64,000 bases of DNA from Bacteroidales bacterium UBA6117 (GCA_002428385.1 DIWB01000027.1:1-64000), one strand, 5' to 3'; counted from the first letter of the stretch, positions 49,568 to 59,206 are shown. The notes: generated from the sequence alone by a model not told the origin. Made by a program: numbers and translations.

Positions 49568-49598
49568 CAATATTACAAAAAAAACATTTATCCTCAAA
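49568..49598 (-). promoter_or_regulatory. Possible dnaN promoter
   Basis: On the minus strand TTTG (49595-49598) and TAATATTG (49568-49575) are 19 bp apart and lie 40 bp before the dnaN start. The -7 box deviates at one position. Confidence 0.4.
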
Positions 49599-49602
49599 CA
49601 AA

Positions 49603-50580
49603 TTATTGCCCGGGAAGGAAATATGAGCGCTTTTTGATAATAGGATCGATATCCGCAAATTTAACAACAAAAAATTCCGATTCCCCCTGCTTCCGGGCCC
49701 ACATCCTGTCTGTGTCATCCCTTACTGAATCCTGTTCCGTTATCGTGCGTTTCCACAGATTTATCAGGCTCCTCTCCCCTTCCGAACTTAATACTGTAAC
49801 CCTGTACAACGGCTGTTCGCCCGACAGGCCTGCCTTCTCCGCCTCCGTCAGTTCAGGAGCCCATGATTCAAAGGGCACCCGCGTGAAATAGGAAATATAC
49901 CTCAAAACACGGGAGGTATCCCAGCCTGTCAGTTCCCTGTCGTTTCCTAAAAGTGAAGGAATGCCGCCTGCGTATTTTATCATGAATGAAGATGATGTGT
50001 CGGACAGATTCTCGAAGGTCACCGAATGAATCTCCGATGGCTGCAGGCTGAACACTGTATATGGCTGCCAGAAAAGTTCGTTTACAGTGAATGCCGATCC
50101 GATCTCTGCCTCGCTGCCGGGAACTGAAACGATGTATGGCTTCGATCCGGGCTTCAGCTTCATTATGTTTCCATACTGATTTGAAGCTGTTTTATAAACC
50201 AGGAATGAACTAAGCAATTTATTCTTTTCATAGACTTTCACGGCTACAGGCTCGATTCCCATCGATGTGATTCCGGAATTGAACAGCTCTTCCGACACTG
50301 GCGATTTGATCTGCATTTCTGTAAGTATCCTTGTGATGAAAAGAATACTGCTTCGTCTGGCCGGCTGTTTCCCGTTTACAAGCCACTCTTCGCCCTCTTC
50401 CCTGAGGGTAAGGGTGTTATTCCCCGACGTGAACTCAATCCTTGTGATCCTTTCAACCGGTCTGGCAGCAAACGAGGTATTGCTGCCGCCAAATGGTTTC
50501 CTGTCCCTCAGAAGAAGGATCATCAGAAAAATAATGACGGCCGCACCAATGATATACAGAACTGCCTTACGCTTCATCAT
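49603..50580 (-). CDS. DUF4340-type protein linked to gldFG
   Basis: The start at 50580 (MMKRKAVLYIIGAA) overlaps the stop of gldFG as ATGA, while an earlier in-frame start would add 11 residues inside that gene. The 325-residue product has an N-terminal membrane helix (about 6-23), then a repeated periplasmic domain rich in strands: 'ITRIEFTSGNNTLTLREEGEEWLVNGKQPARRSS', 'SVTFENLSDTSSSFMIKY' with helices 'SRVLRYISYFTRVPFESWAPEL'. DUF4340 proteins usually follow GldG-type ABC transporter proteins, and this one has translational coupling to it. Its function is unknown. Confidence 0.8.
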   Translation of the reverse strand: MMKRKAVLYIIGAAVIIFLMILLLRDRKPFGGSNTSFAARPVERITRIEFTSGNNTLTLREEGEEWLVNGKQPARRSSILFITRILTEMQIKSPVSEELFNSGITSMGIEPVAVKVYEKNKLLSSFLVYKTASNQYGNIMKLKPGSKPYIVSVPGSEAEIGSAFTVNELFWQPYTVFSLQPSEIHSVTFENLSDTSSSFMIKYAGGIPSLLGNDRELTGWDTSRVLRYISYFTRVPFESWAPELTEAEKAGLSGEQPLYRVTVLSSEGERSLINLWKRTITEQDSVRDDTDRMWARKQGESEFFVVKFADIDPIIKKRSYFLPGQ

Positions 50581-52994
50581 AACGATTTTGAATACTTGAT
50601 TCTTCTCCTCCATCCGAAAAGAAAACCGGCAACAAGAACAAGCACTACCGGTCCCGCTATATTAACAGTCTGCCAGAACATTCTCCTGTTTTTTACTTCG
50701 TTGCCGTCGAGCAGCCTCAGCTTCAACTCCCTGGATCTCAGCTCCATGATACCATGGTCGTCGACAAGGTAATTGAGACAATTGAGAATGAAGTCCCTGT
50801 TTCCGAACATCTCAAGAGTGTATCTGTCCTGGCCCAGCGGCAATGGTGTTTCGACAGTTCCGCTTCTCCTAACCTCATTTCTGATAATATCGCCGTCAGC
50901 CACAACTATCATTTTTGTAGGCACGCTTTCTTCCCGGACCCGGATACCTGGTTCGTTTACCAGATTTTCAGTAGGTCTGTTCCTGAAAGCTGACGGGAAC
51001 ACTCCTTCGAGCAGGACCGCCACCGGCAGACCTGACCTGTTGAAGGATCCTTCTTCGGGAACCATCTCGGCTTCCCTGAGGCTTATGAAGAATGGAGGCG
51101 ATAAGGTCCGGCTTAGTCCGGAGGTTGAAAGCAGGATGCTTTTTCTGATATTTCCATCAAGTCCCACAGTATCTATGTAGTTGGAAAACTCTCCCTTAAC
51201 CCTGTTTATATTCCTGGTTACCGGATGGTCGGGGTATGGAGTAAGCAGAGGGTAATAGAGCCAGGGAACTGAAACCGGCTGCTGCCTGACCCCGCCGCTC
51301 GAGAGTATAAGCCTGATCCGGGCACACTCGACATCCTGGACTATCTGCGCGTTGACCCTTACACCATATCTGAATATCTGATCCTCAAGATTCAGAGGCC
51401 TGTAGATTGCAGCTGTCTCGCCCATCACAAGGCTGTCGGCATATACATTCACCTCTTCCAGGAGCCACAGCACCTTTCCTCCGTTCATTATGTACTGATC
51501 GAGTACGAACTTGTCGCTCTCACTGAATTCCTTTTGCGGCCCGGCAATGACGATCGCTGAATATCTGTCGAGGATGCCGGGGGTTCCGCCGATAACACCC
51601 CTGTCAACGGTAAAGAACCTTGCCATATGGTATATTATGTCTGCTACTCCCGTCTCCGGAATTTCATCATGCCCTTCGATAAATGCCACCTTGTAGATGG
51701 TGTCGGAGCTGAGCGTGGCCATTGGCTGTATCAGCTCATATTCAAGCCCTTCGGCAGAATGAAGAAGATTTTCCTCAGCCGTCATGGTTGGATTGTTCTT
51801 CAGAAAATTTACGGGCACTTCAATGCCGTTGTAATTGACGATCATCCCCGGAAAAATGATTTTCTGGCTTGATCCTCCCTCCTGGTCACTGTCCTGAATA
51901 TTCACCGGATTAAGTCCCTTTTCAAGCAGCGACTGGTAAAGCGCATCCCGTTTCTCCGGATCGTTGCTTTCCGACGGGTTGATGAAATCATAATCAACTT
52001 TCCTGCCTGAGAATATTCTGAACTCATCCAGCATTTCACTCACCGATCGTTTCAGCCGTTTAAAGGGGATAGGCATTTCACCATCGAGGTAGACCTGAAC
52101 AAAGATGTCATTCTTTATTTCTGAAAGTACCTTCCTTGTCGGTTCGGAGAGGGTGTAGCGCTTGTCTTCGGTCAGATCGGCCCGAAGTCTCAGAAATGAA
52201 ACCGCGACAGCTGCAATTATAACGGCGGCAACGGTCAGCCCGAAACGAAACCAGTTGCGTTTCTCATGATTTCTCGAAAGAAGGACTATCCGTGTTGCCT
52301 CATTGAAAAGAATGACCACCGCGACAAAATATGCAATATCCCTTATGTCTATCACTCCCCTGCTCATCGACTTGTAGTGCTCATTGATGCCGAGTCCGAT
52401 AACAAATTCATCGATATTCCTCAGGCCCGGCAGATAGGCGAAAGCGTCGAAACCCATGAAAAGGAACAGTGAGATCAGCGCTGCAATAATAAAGGCAACA
52501 ACCTGGTTTTCGGTGAGCGATGATGCAAAAAGGCCCGCCGATGCATAAACTGCAGCCAGGAAGAACAATCCGATGAATGCTCCGATTGTGCCTCCCTTGT
52601 CGAGATTTCCGGGGGTTTCGCCCAGCAGGTGAACTGAGATATAATATAAAACGCCCGGTACCAGCGCAAGCAATACCAGTGCAACGGCAGCAAGGTACTT
52701 ACCGTAAACTATCCCCCGCTCGGTCACAGGTTTTGAGTACAGCAGTTCCATCGTTCCCAGCCTCTTCTCCTCTGCAATCATCTTCATCGTTACAGCAGGG
52801 ACAAGGAATAAAAATATCCAGGGCGACAACAGGAACAGAGTATCGAGACCAGCATAGCCGCTGTCGAGAATGTTCCATTCTCCGGGCAGCACCCACATAA
52901 ACAGCGAATTTATAAGCAGGAAGACGATTATGACTATGTATCCTGTAAGATTGCTGAAAAATCCGGTTATCTCCTTTCTGAATATTGCGAACAT
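50577..52994 (-). CDS. GldF-GldG fusion: ABC permease and Gldg-family protein
   Basis: One frame of 805 residues joins two proteins. Residues 1-240 are a GldF-like ABC-2 permease with six helices ('KEITGFFSNLTGYIVIIVFLLINSLFMWVLPG' at the N-terminus and 'EEKRLGTMELLYSKPVTERGIVYGKYL'). Residues about 245-805 are the GldG-like part: helix, then 'DLTEDKRYTLSEPTRKVL', 'VAFIEGHDE', 'YSAIVIAGPQKEFSESDKFVLDQYIMNGGKVLWLLE', and a last membrane helix near 780. In gliding Bacteroidetes GldF and GldG are separate and work with ATPase GldA. No gldA homologue is adjacent. The fusion, together with the coupled DUF4340 gene, suggests an ABC-type export complex also used by non-gliders. Confidence 0.9.
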   Translation of the reverse strand: MFAIFRKEITGFFSNLTGYIVIIVFLLINSLFMWVLPGEWNILDSGYAGLDTLFLLSPWIFLFLVPAVTMKMIAEEKRLGTMELLYSKPVTERGIVYGKYLAAVALVLLALVPGVLYYISVHLLGETPGNLDKGGTIGAFIGLFFLAAVYASAGLFASSLTENQVVAFIIAALISLFLFMGFDAFAYLPGLRNIDEFVIGLGINEHYKSMSRGVIDIRDIAYFVAVVILFNEATRIVLLSRNHEKRNWFRFGLTVAAVIIAAVAVSFLRLRADLTEDKRYTLSEPTRKVLSEIKNDIFVQVYLDGEMPIPFKRLKRSVSEMLDEFRIFSGRKVDYDFINPSESNDPEKRDALYQSLLEKGLNPVNIQDSDQEGGSSQKIIFPGMIVNYNGIEVPVNFLKNNPTMTAEENLLHSAEGLEYELIQPMATLSSDTIYKVAFIEGHDEIPETGVADIIYHMARFFTVDRGVIGGTPGILDRYSAIVIAGPQKEFSESDKFVLDQYIMNGGKVLWLLEEVNVYADSLVMGETAAIYRPLNLEDQIFRYGVRVNAQIVQDVECARIRLILSSGGVRQQPVSVPWLYYPLLTPYPDHPVTRNINRVKGEFSNYIDTVGLDGNIRKSILLSTSGLSRTLSPPFFISLREAEMVPEEGSFNRSGLPVAVLLEGVFPSAFRNRPTENLVNEPGIRVREESVPTKMIVVADGDIIRNEVRRSGTVETPLPLGQDRYTLEMFGNRDFILNCLNYLVDDHGIMELRSRELKLRLLDGNEVKNRRMFWQTVNIAGPVVLVLVAGFLFGWRRRIKYSKSL

Positions 52995-53125
52995 CTTATT
53001 CTTATTGACCTGTTTATACTCCTGTCCGATGATGATAATTAATAAACCCTGTAATTTCAGTTAAAACCAGGAAAACCATAAACCCGATGCGAGGGATGTG
53101 TTTTTGATTATCGGTGCAAAAATAA

Positions 53126-54283
53126 TCAATAAGTTTCCTGTTTTAAGGGCTTTGCATATTTCACATCAGTTATTATAACATCTGAATAATAGAATTTTAT
53201 TATTTCATCCGATTTAAATCCCCTGGCGGCCATAACCATGGCTCCCTCCTGACACAGTCCCACGCCGTGACCGTATCCCCTTCCCCTGAGAACGATCGAG
53301 CTGCCTTCGTGTGAAACCGAAAAAAACGATGATTTAAGGTTAAGGTCATTCCTGATCGTGTTGAACGGAATTGAGAAAGTACCGATCCGGTACTCGTTAT
53401 GCCTTGTGTTCTGAACAAAATTGTATGAGCGTGCAGTAACTCCGGATGGCGCGTATCCTGAACGTTTCAGATACGATTCCCATTCAGCCAGGGGGATTGT
53501 TTTTTTCCAGTGAGCGTTCGGTGATTTTATGCAATAGGGATCAATAACCTTTTTAAGGTAGGAATGACCTGCGAGCCATACAAAATCGGAGGTCGAGGTT
53601 TCTCCTCCGCAATTGGAGTGAAATGCTGAAATTATCAGGGTGCTGTCGGATGAGAGGATAACCTGATCACTTGTTTCCGATGCAGCCCTCAATATGAGCG
53701 AATCAGAAGTTACACCGTTGAAAGCCTGGCAGTGAGTGTTGTCGCACAGGTTATAGCCGTCTATCATGTGCCGGTCTGAATGCCTGTAGAGGTAAGTCCG
53801 AACAAGAAGAGCCTGTGATTTAAGGTATTCAATCCTGCGGCCTGGTCCGCCTTCTGTTCTTACTACCCCTGCAATATATTCCTCCACGTCGCAGATATTT
53901 GTAAAAACCATCACCCGAAGGTCGGCGATGCATTTAAGGCTTCCGCTGTAATATCGCCGCTCTCCCGGACTGCCATTTATCCTGAGAGAAAAATGGTCAT
54001 TGCCGGTCAGTCCCCTCACGGTCAGAGAATCCACTGTAAAGCTCACAGAGTTTCTGAGCTTTACGGCCACCCTGCCTTCGTACAATGCTAAAATTACAGG
54101 ATCGCCCGATCCGATGGGGACAGGAGAGCCGTCGTAAGTGTCCAGCTCAAATTTGCCATGGATCACTGAAAGAGACGCAGATGAGGGTTTCCGGTCGGCA
54201 AACACCCTTACCCTGACCTGTGCCGGTGTCATACCGGGCAAAAGGAAAACAAGCAACAGTATATTCAGAAAAATCTTTGACAT
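53126..54283 (-). CDS. SpoIID/LytB-domain protein
   Basis: The 385-residue protein has a signal peptide (cleavage near TPAQ, 22) and the SpoIID domain (about 120-370): 'DVEEYIAGVVRTEGGPGRRIEYLKSQALLVRTYLY' (catalytic Glu in the family), 'CDNTHCQAFNG', 'FHSNCGGETSTSDFVW' and 'RGRGYGHGVGLCQEGAMVMA'. In Bacillus SpoIID is a lytic transglycosylase that acts on peptidoglycan strands stripped of stem peptides. Here there is no sporulation context; a role in cell-wall turnover or in amidase activation is plausible. It is leftward, after lpxB, and separated by 42 bp. Confidence 0.85.
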   Translation of the reverse strand: MSKIFLNILLLVFLLPGMTPAQVRVRVFADRKPSSASLSVIHGKFELDTYDGSPVPIGSGDPVILALYEGRVAVKLRNSVSFTVDSLTVRGLTGNDHFSLRINGSPGERRYYSGSLKCIADLRVMVFTNICDVEEYIAGVVRTEGGPGRRIEYLKSQALLVRTYLYRHSDRHMIDGYNLCDNTHCQAFNGVTSDSLILRAASETSDQVILSSDSTLIISAFHSNCGGETSTSDFVWLAGHSYLKKVIDPYCIKSPNAHWKKTIPLAEWESYLKRSGYAPSGVTARSYNFVQNTRHNEYRIGTFSIPFNTIRNDLNLKSSFFSVSHEGSSIVLRGRGYGHGVGLCQEGAMVMAARGFKSDEIIKFYYSDVIITDVKYAKPLKQETY

Positions 54284-54325
54284 TTAATACTCAAAACTTT
54301 GATAATCATGCCACATGACAGGTCA

Positions 54326-55456
54326 CTAGTGGTCCGGTTGCTTTAAAGCCTCAACCATGTCGGACGCCACCCTTTCCGACGCACCTTCAGGTCCCAGTAT
54401 TTCCTTCACCAGAGCATAATCGCGCAGCACCTTTCCCCTTAAGGATCCGCCGGGCAGCACAGCCTCCAGTTCCTTCACCAGGTTTTTTTCGTTCAGCGAA
54501 TACTGGACCAGTTCCTTAACGGCTTCATAACCGGCAATAAGGTTCACAAGTGAAATGAATCTGACTTTTATCACCGCCCAGGCGATCGCCATTGAGATAA
54601 AATCGCCCTTATAGCATACAACCTCAGGAACCCCGAGAAGGGCAGCCTCGAGAGTTGCAGTTCCCGATTTCACAAGAGCGGCTTCCGATACATGAAGTAT
54701 CTCGTATGTTTTGTCCCTGATAAGTCTAACCGGGTAATCCCTTAATATCCCCTTGTATAATTCGTCCGGGAGGTTCTTCACCCCTGCCACGACAAACTGG
54801 TGTCCGGGGAAATGTGAAACGGCTTTAAGCATCTCCGGGAGTATCTGCTTTACCTCACTCTTTCTGCTTCCGGCAAGCATGGCGATAACCGGCTTATTGT
54901 CGAGTCCCAGCGATTTGCGAACCTCATCCTCAGGAGGAAGAGCCCTTTGTCTCTTTCCCGTCTCATCGAGAAGCGGATTACCGAGATAAACGGTTTCAAC
55001 GCCGTGTCTTGAATAAAATTCAACTTCAAACGGGAAAATGATGTACATCCTGTCGATGCTTCGCTTGACTTTTCTTACTCTTCCCTCATTCCATGCCCAC
55101 AGTTTAGGTGAAATATAATAGAATACCCTTAATCCGGATTTCTTCGCAAATTCTGCTATTCGCAGGTTAAAGCCCGGGTAATCGATCAGAATAACAACAT
55201 CGGGACTGAATGAGTTGATCTGCTGTTTGCACAGGGTGAACAGCCTGCCAATGGAACCAAGGTTTTTAGCAACTTCGACGAAGCCCATGAACGCTGTCCG
55301 GCGGTAGTGCATAAGGAGTTCAGCTCCTTCCGACTGCATGAGATCTCCGCCCCAGCATCGGACAACTGCCTCCTTATCGTGGAGGAACAGTTCCCTGACA
55401 AGATTCGATCCGTGAAGATCGCCAGACTGTTCTCCGGCTATTATGAAATACTTCAT
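54326..55456 (-). CDS. lpxB: Lipid-A-disaccharide synthase
   Basis: The 376-residue glycosyltransferase joins UDP-2,3-diacylglucosamine and lipid X in lipid A synthesis. Hallmarks: 'MKYFIIAGEQSGDLHGSNLV' N-terminus, 'RTAFMGFVEVAKNL', 'VVILIDYPGFNLRIAEFAKK', 'YYISPKLWAWNEGRVRKVKRSIDRMYIIFPFEVEFY' and 'MLAGSRKSEVKQILPEML', 'ALVKSGTATLEAALLGVPEVVCYK'. Length fits. The start overlaps the stop of the 99-residue membrane protein by 4 bp (55453-55456), and that gene in turn overlaps surE. The cluster is surE, small ORF, lpxB. Confidence 0.96.
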   Translation of the reverse strand: MKYFIIAGEQSGDLHGSNLVRELFLHDKEAVVRCWGGDLMQSEGAELLMHYRRTAFMGFVEVAKNLGSIGRLFTLCKQQINSFSPDVVILIDYPGFNLRIAEFAKKSGLRVFYYISPKLWAWNEGRVRKVKRSIDRMYIIFPFEVEFYSRHGVETVYLGNPLLDETGKRQRALPPEDEVRKSLGLDNKPVIAMLAGSRKSEVKQILPEMLKAVSHFPGHQFVVAGVKNLPDELYKGILRDYPVRLIRDKTYEILHVSEAALVKSGTATLEAALLGVPEVVCYKGDFISMAIAWAVIKVRFISLVNLIAGYEAVKELVQYSLNEKNLVKELEAVLPGGSLRGKVLRDYALVKEILGPEGASERVASDMVEALKQPDH

Positions 55457-55752
55457 AACAGAAACTTTACTGCAAAGACCAGCGCTGCCCAGATTATTGT
55501 GATTGCAAGCACTCCCCTTGTGGCCCTGAGCATATCGAGCCGGTTAAAGAGAAGGAAAAGGAAAATGTTGGGAAACACGCAAAGTGAAATTATGTGAGTC
55601 AGGATGTCTGCTTCAGCAATTCTCCTGAAATATTCCACCGGAGCACTGTTACCCTCTGAGAATAGCCAGATTCCTGAAGATATCAGCAACGGGATTATAA
55701 AACCGGCAAGGACTCCGATATATTGCCTGTCATATTTCCCGGTGAATGTCAT
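55453..55752 (-). CDS. Small membrane protein between surE and lpxB
   Basis: A 99-residue protein with three hydrophobic segments (about 10-29, 47-65 and 78-98) and a polar loop 'SEGNSAPVEYFRRIAEADIL' between the first two. No family name is recognised. Both ends overlap neighbours by 4 bp in ATGA form (55453-55456 with lpxB and 55749-55752 with surE), so translation of all three is probably coupled. Its position suggests a membrane function near lipid A synthesis, but nothing in the sequence proves it. Confidence 0.7.
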   Translation of the reverse strand: MTFTGKYDRQYIGVLAGFIIPLLISSGIWLFSEGNSAPVEYFRRIAEADILTHIISLCVFPNIFLFLLFNRLDMLRATRGVLAITIIWAALVFAVKFLL

Positions 55753-56531
55753 AGGCTGAATCGTTCCTTCAACGTGTCAATATACGAATGTGCGGTCATG
55801 TCGACCGATACCGGCACTATTGAAACATAATTATTTGCGAGCGCCCATTCATCGGTATCCGGTGCCTCTGGCTCCTGGTTCTGGAACATCCCGGTGAGCC
55901 AGTAATAGGTCCGGCCCATCGGATCTTTCCGCTTTTCAAATTCCTCCTTCCAGTTGCCTTTGGACTGGCGGCAGATCTTTATTCCTTTTATCTCGTTCTC
56001 GGAAACAGAAGGTATGTTGACATTAAGGCAGATACCTTTGGGAAGCGTCATCTCGGTAAGTTTCAGCATCACTATCCTGATGAACTTCCTGCATATTGAG
56101 AAATCGGCTGTGCGGGAGAAGTCGCTCATTGAAAAACCCACTGAGTCGATACCGTACAAACAACCCTCGATGGCAGCTGCCATGGTGCCGGAATAAAGTA
56201 CGCTTACCGATGCATTTGAGCCGTGGTTGATTCCTGAAACAACCCAGTCAGGCTTCCTCTCAAGCAACTGGTTAACGGCAAGCTTGATGCTGTCGGTGGG
56301 GGTTCCGTTGCAGGCATAAACCTTGCGGCGGTCAGTCTCCTCAAGAAGTTTGACTCTTAGGGGAGTCTTCACAGTGAGCGCCATTGACATTCCCGACATA
56401 CTTTCCTGAGTCGAAACCAGCACAACCTTTCCGAATTCTTCCATTACTTCAATGAGAGTCCTCAGGCCTGCGGCATACAGCCCGTCGTCGTTGGTTACAA
56501 GTATCAGTTTGTCGTTCGGTTCAAGAGTCAT
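55749..56531 (-). CDS. surE: 5'/3'-nucleotidase SurE
   Basis: The 260-residue enzyme has the SurE metal-site motif 'LVTNDDGLYAAGL' (D15, D16), 'VVLVSTQESMSGMSMALTV' (S in the second motif), 'PDWVVSGINHGSNASVSVLYSGTMAAAIEG' and the C-terminal 'DEWALANNYVSIVPVSVDMTAHSYIDTL'. It removes phosphate from nucleoside monophosphates and aids stress survival. It heads the leftward cluster surE-small membrane protein-lpxB and is divergent from pheT across 218 bp. Confidence 0.95.
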   Translation of the reverse strand: MTLEPNDKLILVTNDDGLYAAGLRTLIEVMEEFGKVVLVSTQESMSGMSMALTVKTPLRVKLLEETDRRKVYACNGTPTDSIKLAVNQLLERKPDWVVSGINHGSNASVSVLYSGTMAAAIEGCLYGIDSVGFSMSDFSRTADFSICRKFIRIVMLKLTEMTLPKGICLNVNIPSVSENEIKGIKICRQSKGNWKEEFEKRKDPMGRTYYWLTGMFQNQEPEAPDTDEWALANNYVSIVPVSVDMTAHSYIDTLKERFSL

Positions 56532-56589
56532 CTTATCAAGTTTTGATGTGCAAAGATAGATAATTACCCTTAAGCTTAGAGAAATTGTT

Positions 56590-56597
56590 TACTTTTG
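56590..56597 (+). promoter_or_regulatory. -7 box upstream of pheT
   Basis: TACTTTTG matches the Bacteroidetes -7 consensus. The implied leader before pheT is about 145 bases. A -33 TTG at the right spacing is not seen. Confidence 0.35.
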
Positions 56598-56749
56598 CAA
56601 TCTTGACAAATTTTTTGTTCTGAACAGCCGGTCAGGATGAAAGTAACCCACAAACCGGACAAACTTTTAAACAAATCACGACCGGGCAGACAGGCTTTTA
56701 TGAAGTAGTTACATAAACACAATACTCAAAGAATTCTATTTTTTTACAG

Positions 56750-59206
56750 ATGAAAATTTCTTATAACTGGCTGAAAGAGTACCTCGGGATTGACATCGAT
56801 CCCCACGAATTGTCTGATATCCTTACCGGTATTGGCCTCGAGATTGAAGGAGTTGAGGAGTGGGAATCTGTCAGGGGCGGACTGAAGGGTGTGGTTATAG
56901 GTGAAGTCGTCACCTGCATGAAACATCCCGATGCCGACAAGCTGTCAGTTACTACAGTTGACATAGGCCGGCCTGAGCATCTTCATATTGTTTGCGGAGC
57001 GCCCAATGTTGCTGCAGGACAGAAAGTTCCTGTTGCCGTTGCAGGAACAACACTTTACCGGGGAGAGGAAACCATCGAGCTCAAAAAAACAAAGATCAGA
57101 GGCGAAGTGTCTGAAGGCATGATCTGCGCCGAGGATGAACTGGGACTGGGCGACAACCATGAAGGCATCATGGTTCTCGACAGCAATTCTGTTCCCGGCA
57201 CGCCTGCAAGCGAGTATTTCAGGGTGGTGCGTGACACCATATTTGAGATAGGTTTGACTCCCAACAGGATAGACAGCGGATCGCACTTTGGAGTAGCCCG
57301 CGACCTGGCGGCATACCTGAGCCTCAACAGCGGTTCAGGCTATACTGCCATCAGACCTTCGGTCGACAACTTCAGTTCCGACAGCAATACCTCAGGCTTT
57401 GAAGTGATTGTCGAAAACCCTGGAGCCTGCCCGCGATATACCGGAATCACAATAAGCGATGTCACAATCGGGGAATCACCCGAATGGCTGAAAATAAGGC
57501 TCAGGTCAATAGGCCTCAACCCTATTAACAATGTGGTCGATATAACCAATTTTGTACAGCACGAGATCGGGCAGCCCCTGCATGCTTTCGACGCCGATAA
57601 GGTAACAGGGAAGAAAGTCATCATCAAAAACCTACCCGACAAAACCAGGTTCATAACCCTCGACGGACTAGAAAGAAGCCTTTCTTCGCGCGACCTTATG
57701 ATCTGCAATGAAGAAGAGGGAATGTGCATTGCAGGAGTCTTCGGGGGCATCAAATCGGGAGTCACTTCAGTCACAAGGAACATTTTCCTGGAGAGCGCCC
57801 ATTTCAATGCGGTTTCAATAAGAAAAACCTCCAAAAGGCATTCCCTTCAGACGGATGCCTCTTTCAGATTTGAAAGAGGAACCGATCCCAACATAACAGT
57901 CTGGGCTCTGAAACGGGCTGCCATCCTGATTAAGGAGCTCGCCGGTGGAAAGATAAGCTCCGGCATTATAGACGTTTACCCTGAAAAAATAAGGAATGTA
58001 ACAACCGAAGTAAGTTTCGCGAACATCGACCGGCTCATCGGGAAAAAGATAGGCAGGGAGACTATAAACCGCATCCTTGGACTGCTCGACTTTAAGATAC
58101 TCAGGGAAGACAATGAAACTATGCTTCTTGAGGTCCCTGCGTACAGGGTAGATGTGAAGCTTGAAGCTGACGTGATCGAAGAGATACTGAGAATTTACGG
58201 ATACAATAATGTGGAGATAAGTAACCATGTAAATTCCACCCTGACTTACATTGAGAAACCCGACCTTGAAAAGGCGGTAAATACCGTTTCAGATCTCCTT
58301 TCGGCCAATGGCTATGCAGAGATAATGTGCAACTCCCTCAATCCGGCAGCCTGGTATGAAGGTAACAACGATTTCGACTCAAGCCAGCTTGTTACACTTG
58401 CAAATCCGCTGAGCTCCGATCTGAATGCACTGAGACAATCGCTCTTATATGGCGGACTGAATTCGGTTATCTGGAACATCAACCGCCAGCGCTACGATCT
58501 AAGGCTTTATGAATTCGGCAACTGCTATTTCAGAACCGGGCATGGCTCTCCCGTACCCTCTGTTGCTGATTACACCGAAAGAAAATCACTGGATATATTC
58601 ATAACAGGAAAAACAGGGAAGGAAAGCTGGAATCACAAGACCAGTCCTACGGATTTCTTCCACATAAAATCCGCTACCGAGATGATCTTCTCACGTCTCG
58701 GAATTGACACTATGCTGCTTGCGAACGGAAAGAGTCAGAAGAAATATTTTGCCGAATCGATAACCTATGTTCTCAACAACAAGGTACTGGCTGAGACGGG
58801 AAAACTGTCAAAAAGCATGCTTTCAAGGTTCGATATCGGGCAGGATGTGTTCTACAGCCACATTGAATGGGATCAGGTAACCAGGCTGATCGGCAGGAAA
58901 GCTATCGAATTCACTGAACTCCCGAAATATCCGTCTGTGAGGCGCGACATGGCAATGCTTCTCGACAGGGGGACCAGGTTTGGCCGGATCAGGGATATTG
59001 CTTTCAAGACCGAAAAGAATGTACTGCGCGATGTAAGCCTGTTCGACGTTTATGAAAGCGACAGCCTTGGAGCTGACAAGAAATCATATGCCGTCAGCTT
59101 CATTCTCAGGGATGATCTGAGGACCCTGACCGACAAGAATATCGACAGGGTGATGGAAAGCCTCCGGCGGGCATTTGAGAAAGAGCTTGATGCAAAGATA
59201 AGATGA
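56750..59206 (+). CDS. pheT: Phenylalanine-tRNA ligase beta subunit
   Basis: The 818-residue protein shows the bacterial PheT order: N-terminal segment, EMAP/tRNA-binding domain (about 40-150, 'VVIGEVVTCMKHPDADKLSV'), B3/B4 domain (about 210-400, 'NPINNVVDITNFVQHEIGQPLHAFDADK'), B5 domain (about 405-475), the catalytic-like core (about 480-690) and the FDX-ACB anticodon domain (about 725-818, 'YPSVRRDMAMLLDRG'). It charges tRNA-Phe together with PheS, whose gene is not in the window. A 145-base untranslated leader precedes it. The frame is full length. Confidence 0.97.
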   Translation: MKISYNWLKEYLGIDIDPHELSDILTGIGLEIEGVEEWESVRGGLKGVVIGEVVTCMKHPDADKLSVTTVDIGRPEHLHIVCGAPNVAAGQKVPVAVAGTTLYRGEETIELKKTKIRGEVSEGMICAEDELGLGDNHEGIMVLDSNSVPGTPASEYFRVVRDTIFEIGLTPNRIDSGSHFGVARDLAAYLSLNSGSGYTAIRPSVDNFSSDSNTSGFEVIVENPGACPRYTGITISDVTIGESPEWLKIRLRSIGLNPINNVVDITNFVQHEIGQPLHAFDADKVTGKKVIIKNLPDKTRFITLDGLERSLSSRDLMICNEEEGMCIAGVFGGIKSGVTSVTRNIFLESAHFNAVSIRKTSKRHSLQTDASFRFERGTDPNITVWALKRAAILIKELAGGKISSGIIDVYPEKIRNVTTEVSFANIDRLIGKKIGRETINRILGLLDFKILREDNETMLLEVPAYRVDVKLEADVIEEILRIYGYNNVEISNHVNSTLTYIEKPDLEKAVNTVSDLLSANGYAEIMCNSLNPAAWYEGNNDFDSSQLVTLANPLSSDLNALRQSLLYGGLNSVIWNINRQRYDLRLYEFGNCYFRTGHGSPVPSVADYTERKSLDIFITGKTGKESWNHKTSPTDFFHIKSATEMIFSRLGIDTMLLANGKSQKKYFAESITYVLNNKVLAETGKLSKSMLSRFDIGQDVFYSHIEWDQVTRLIGRKAIEFTELPKYPSVRRDMAMLLDRGTRFGRIRDIAFKTEKNVLRDVSLFDVYESDSLGADKKSYAVSFILRDDLRTLTDKNIDRVMESLRRAFEKELDAKIR

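Noticed and set aside
56641..56709. Leader peptide with attenuation upstream of pheT
   Set aside because: A 23-codon frame exists in the pheT leader but has only one phenylalanine codon, with no Phe run and no clear terminator hairpin with a T tract before pheT.
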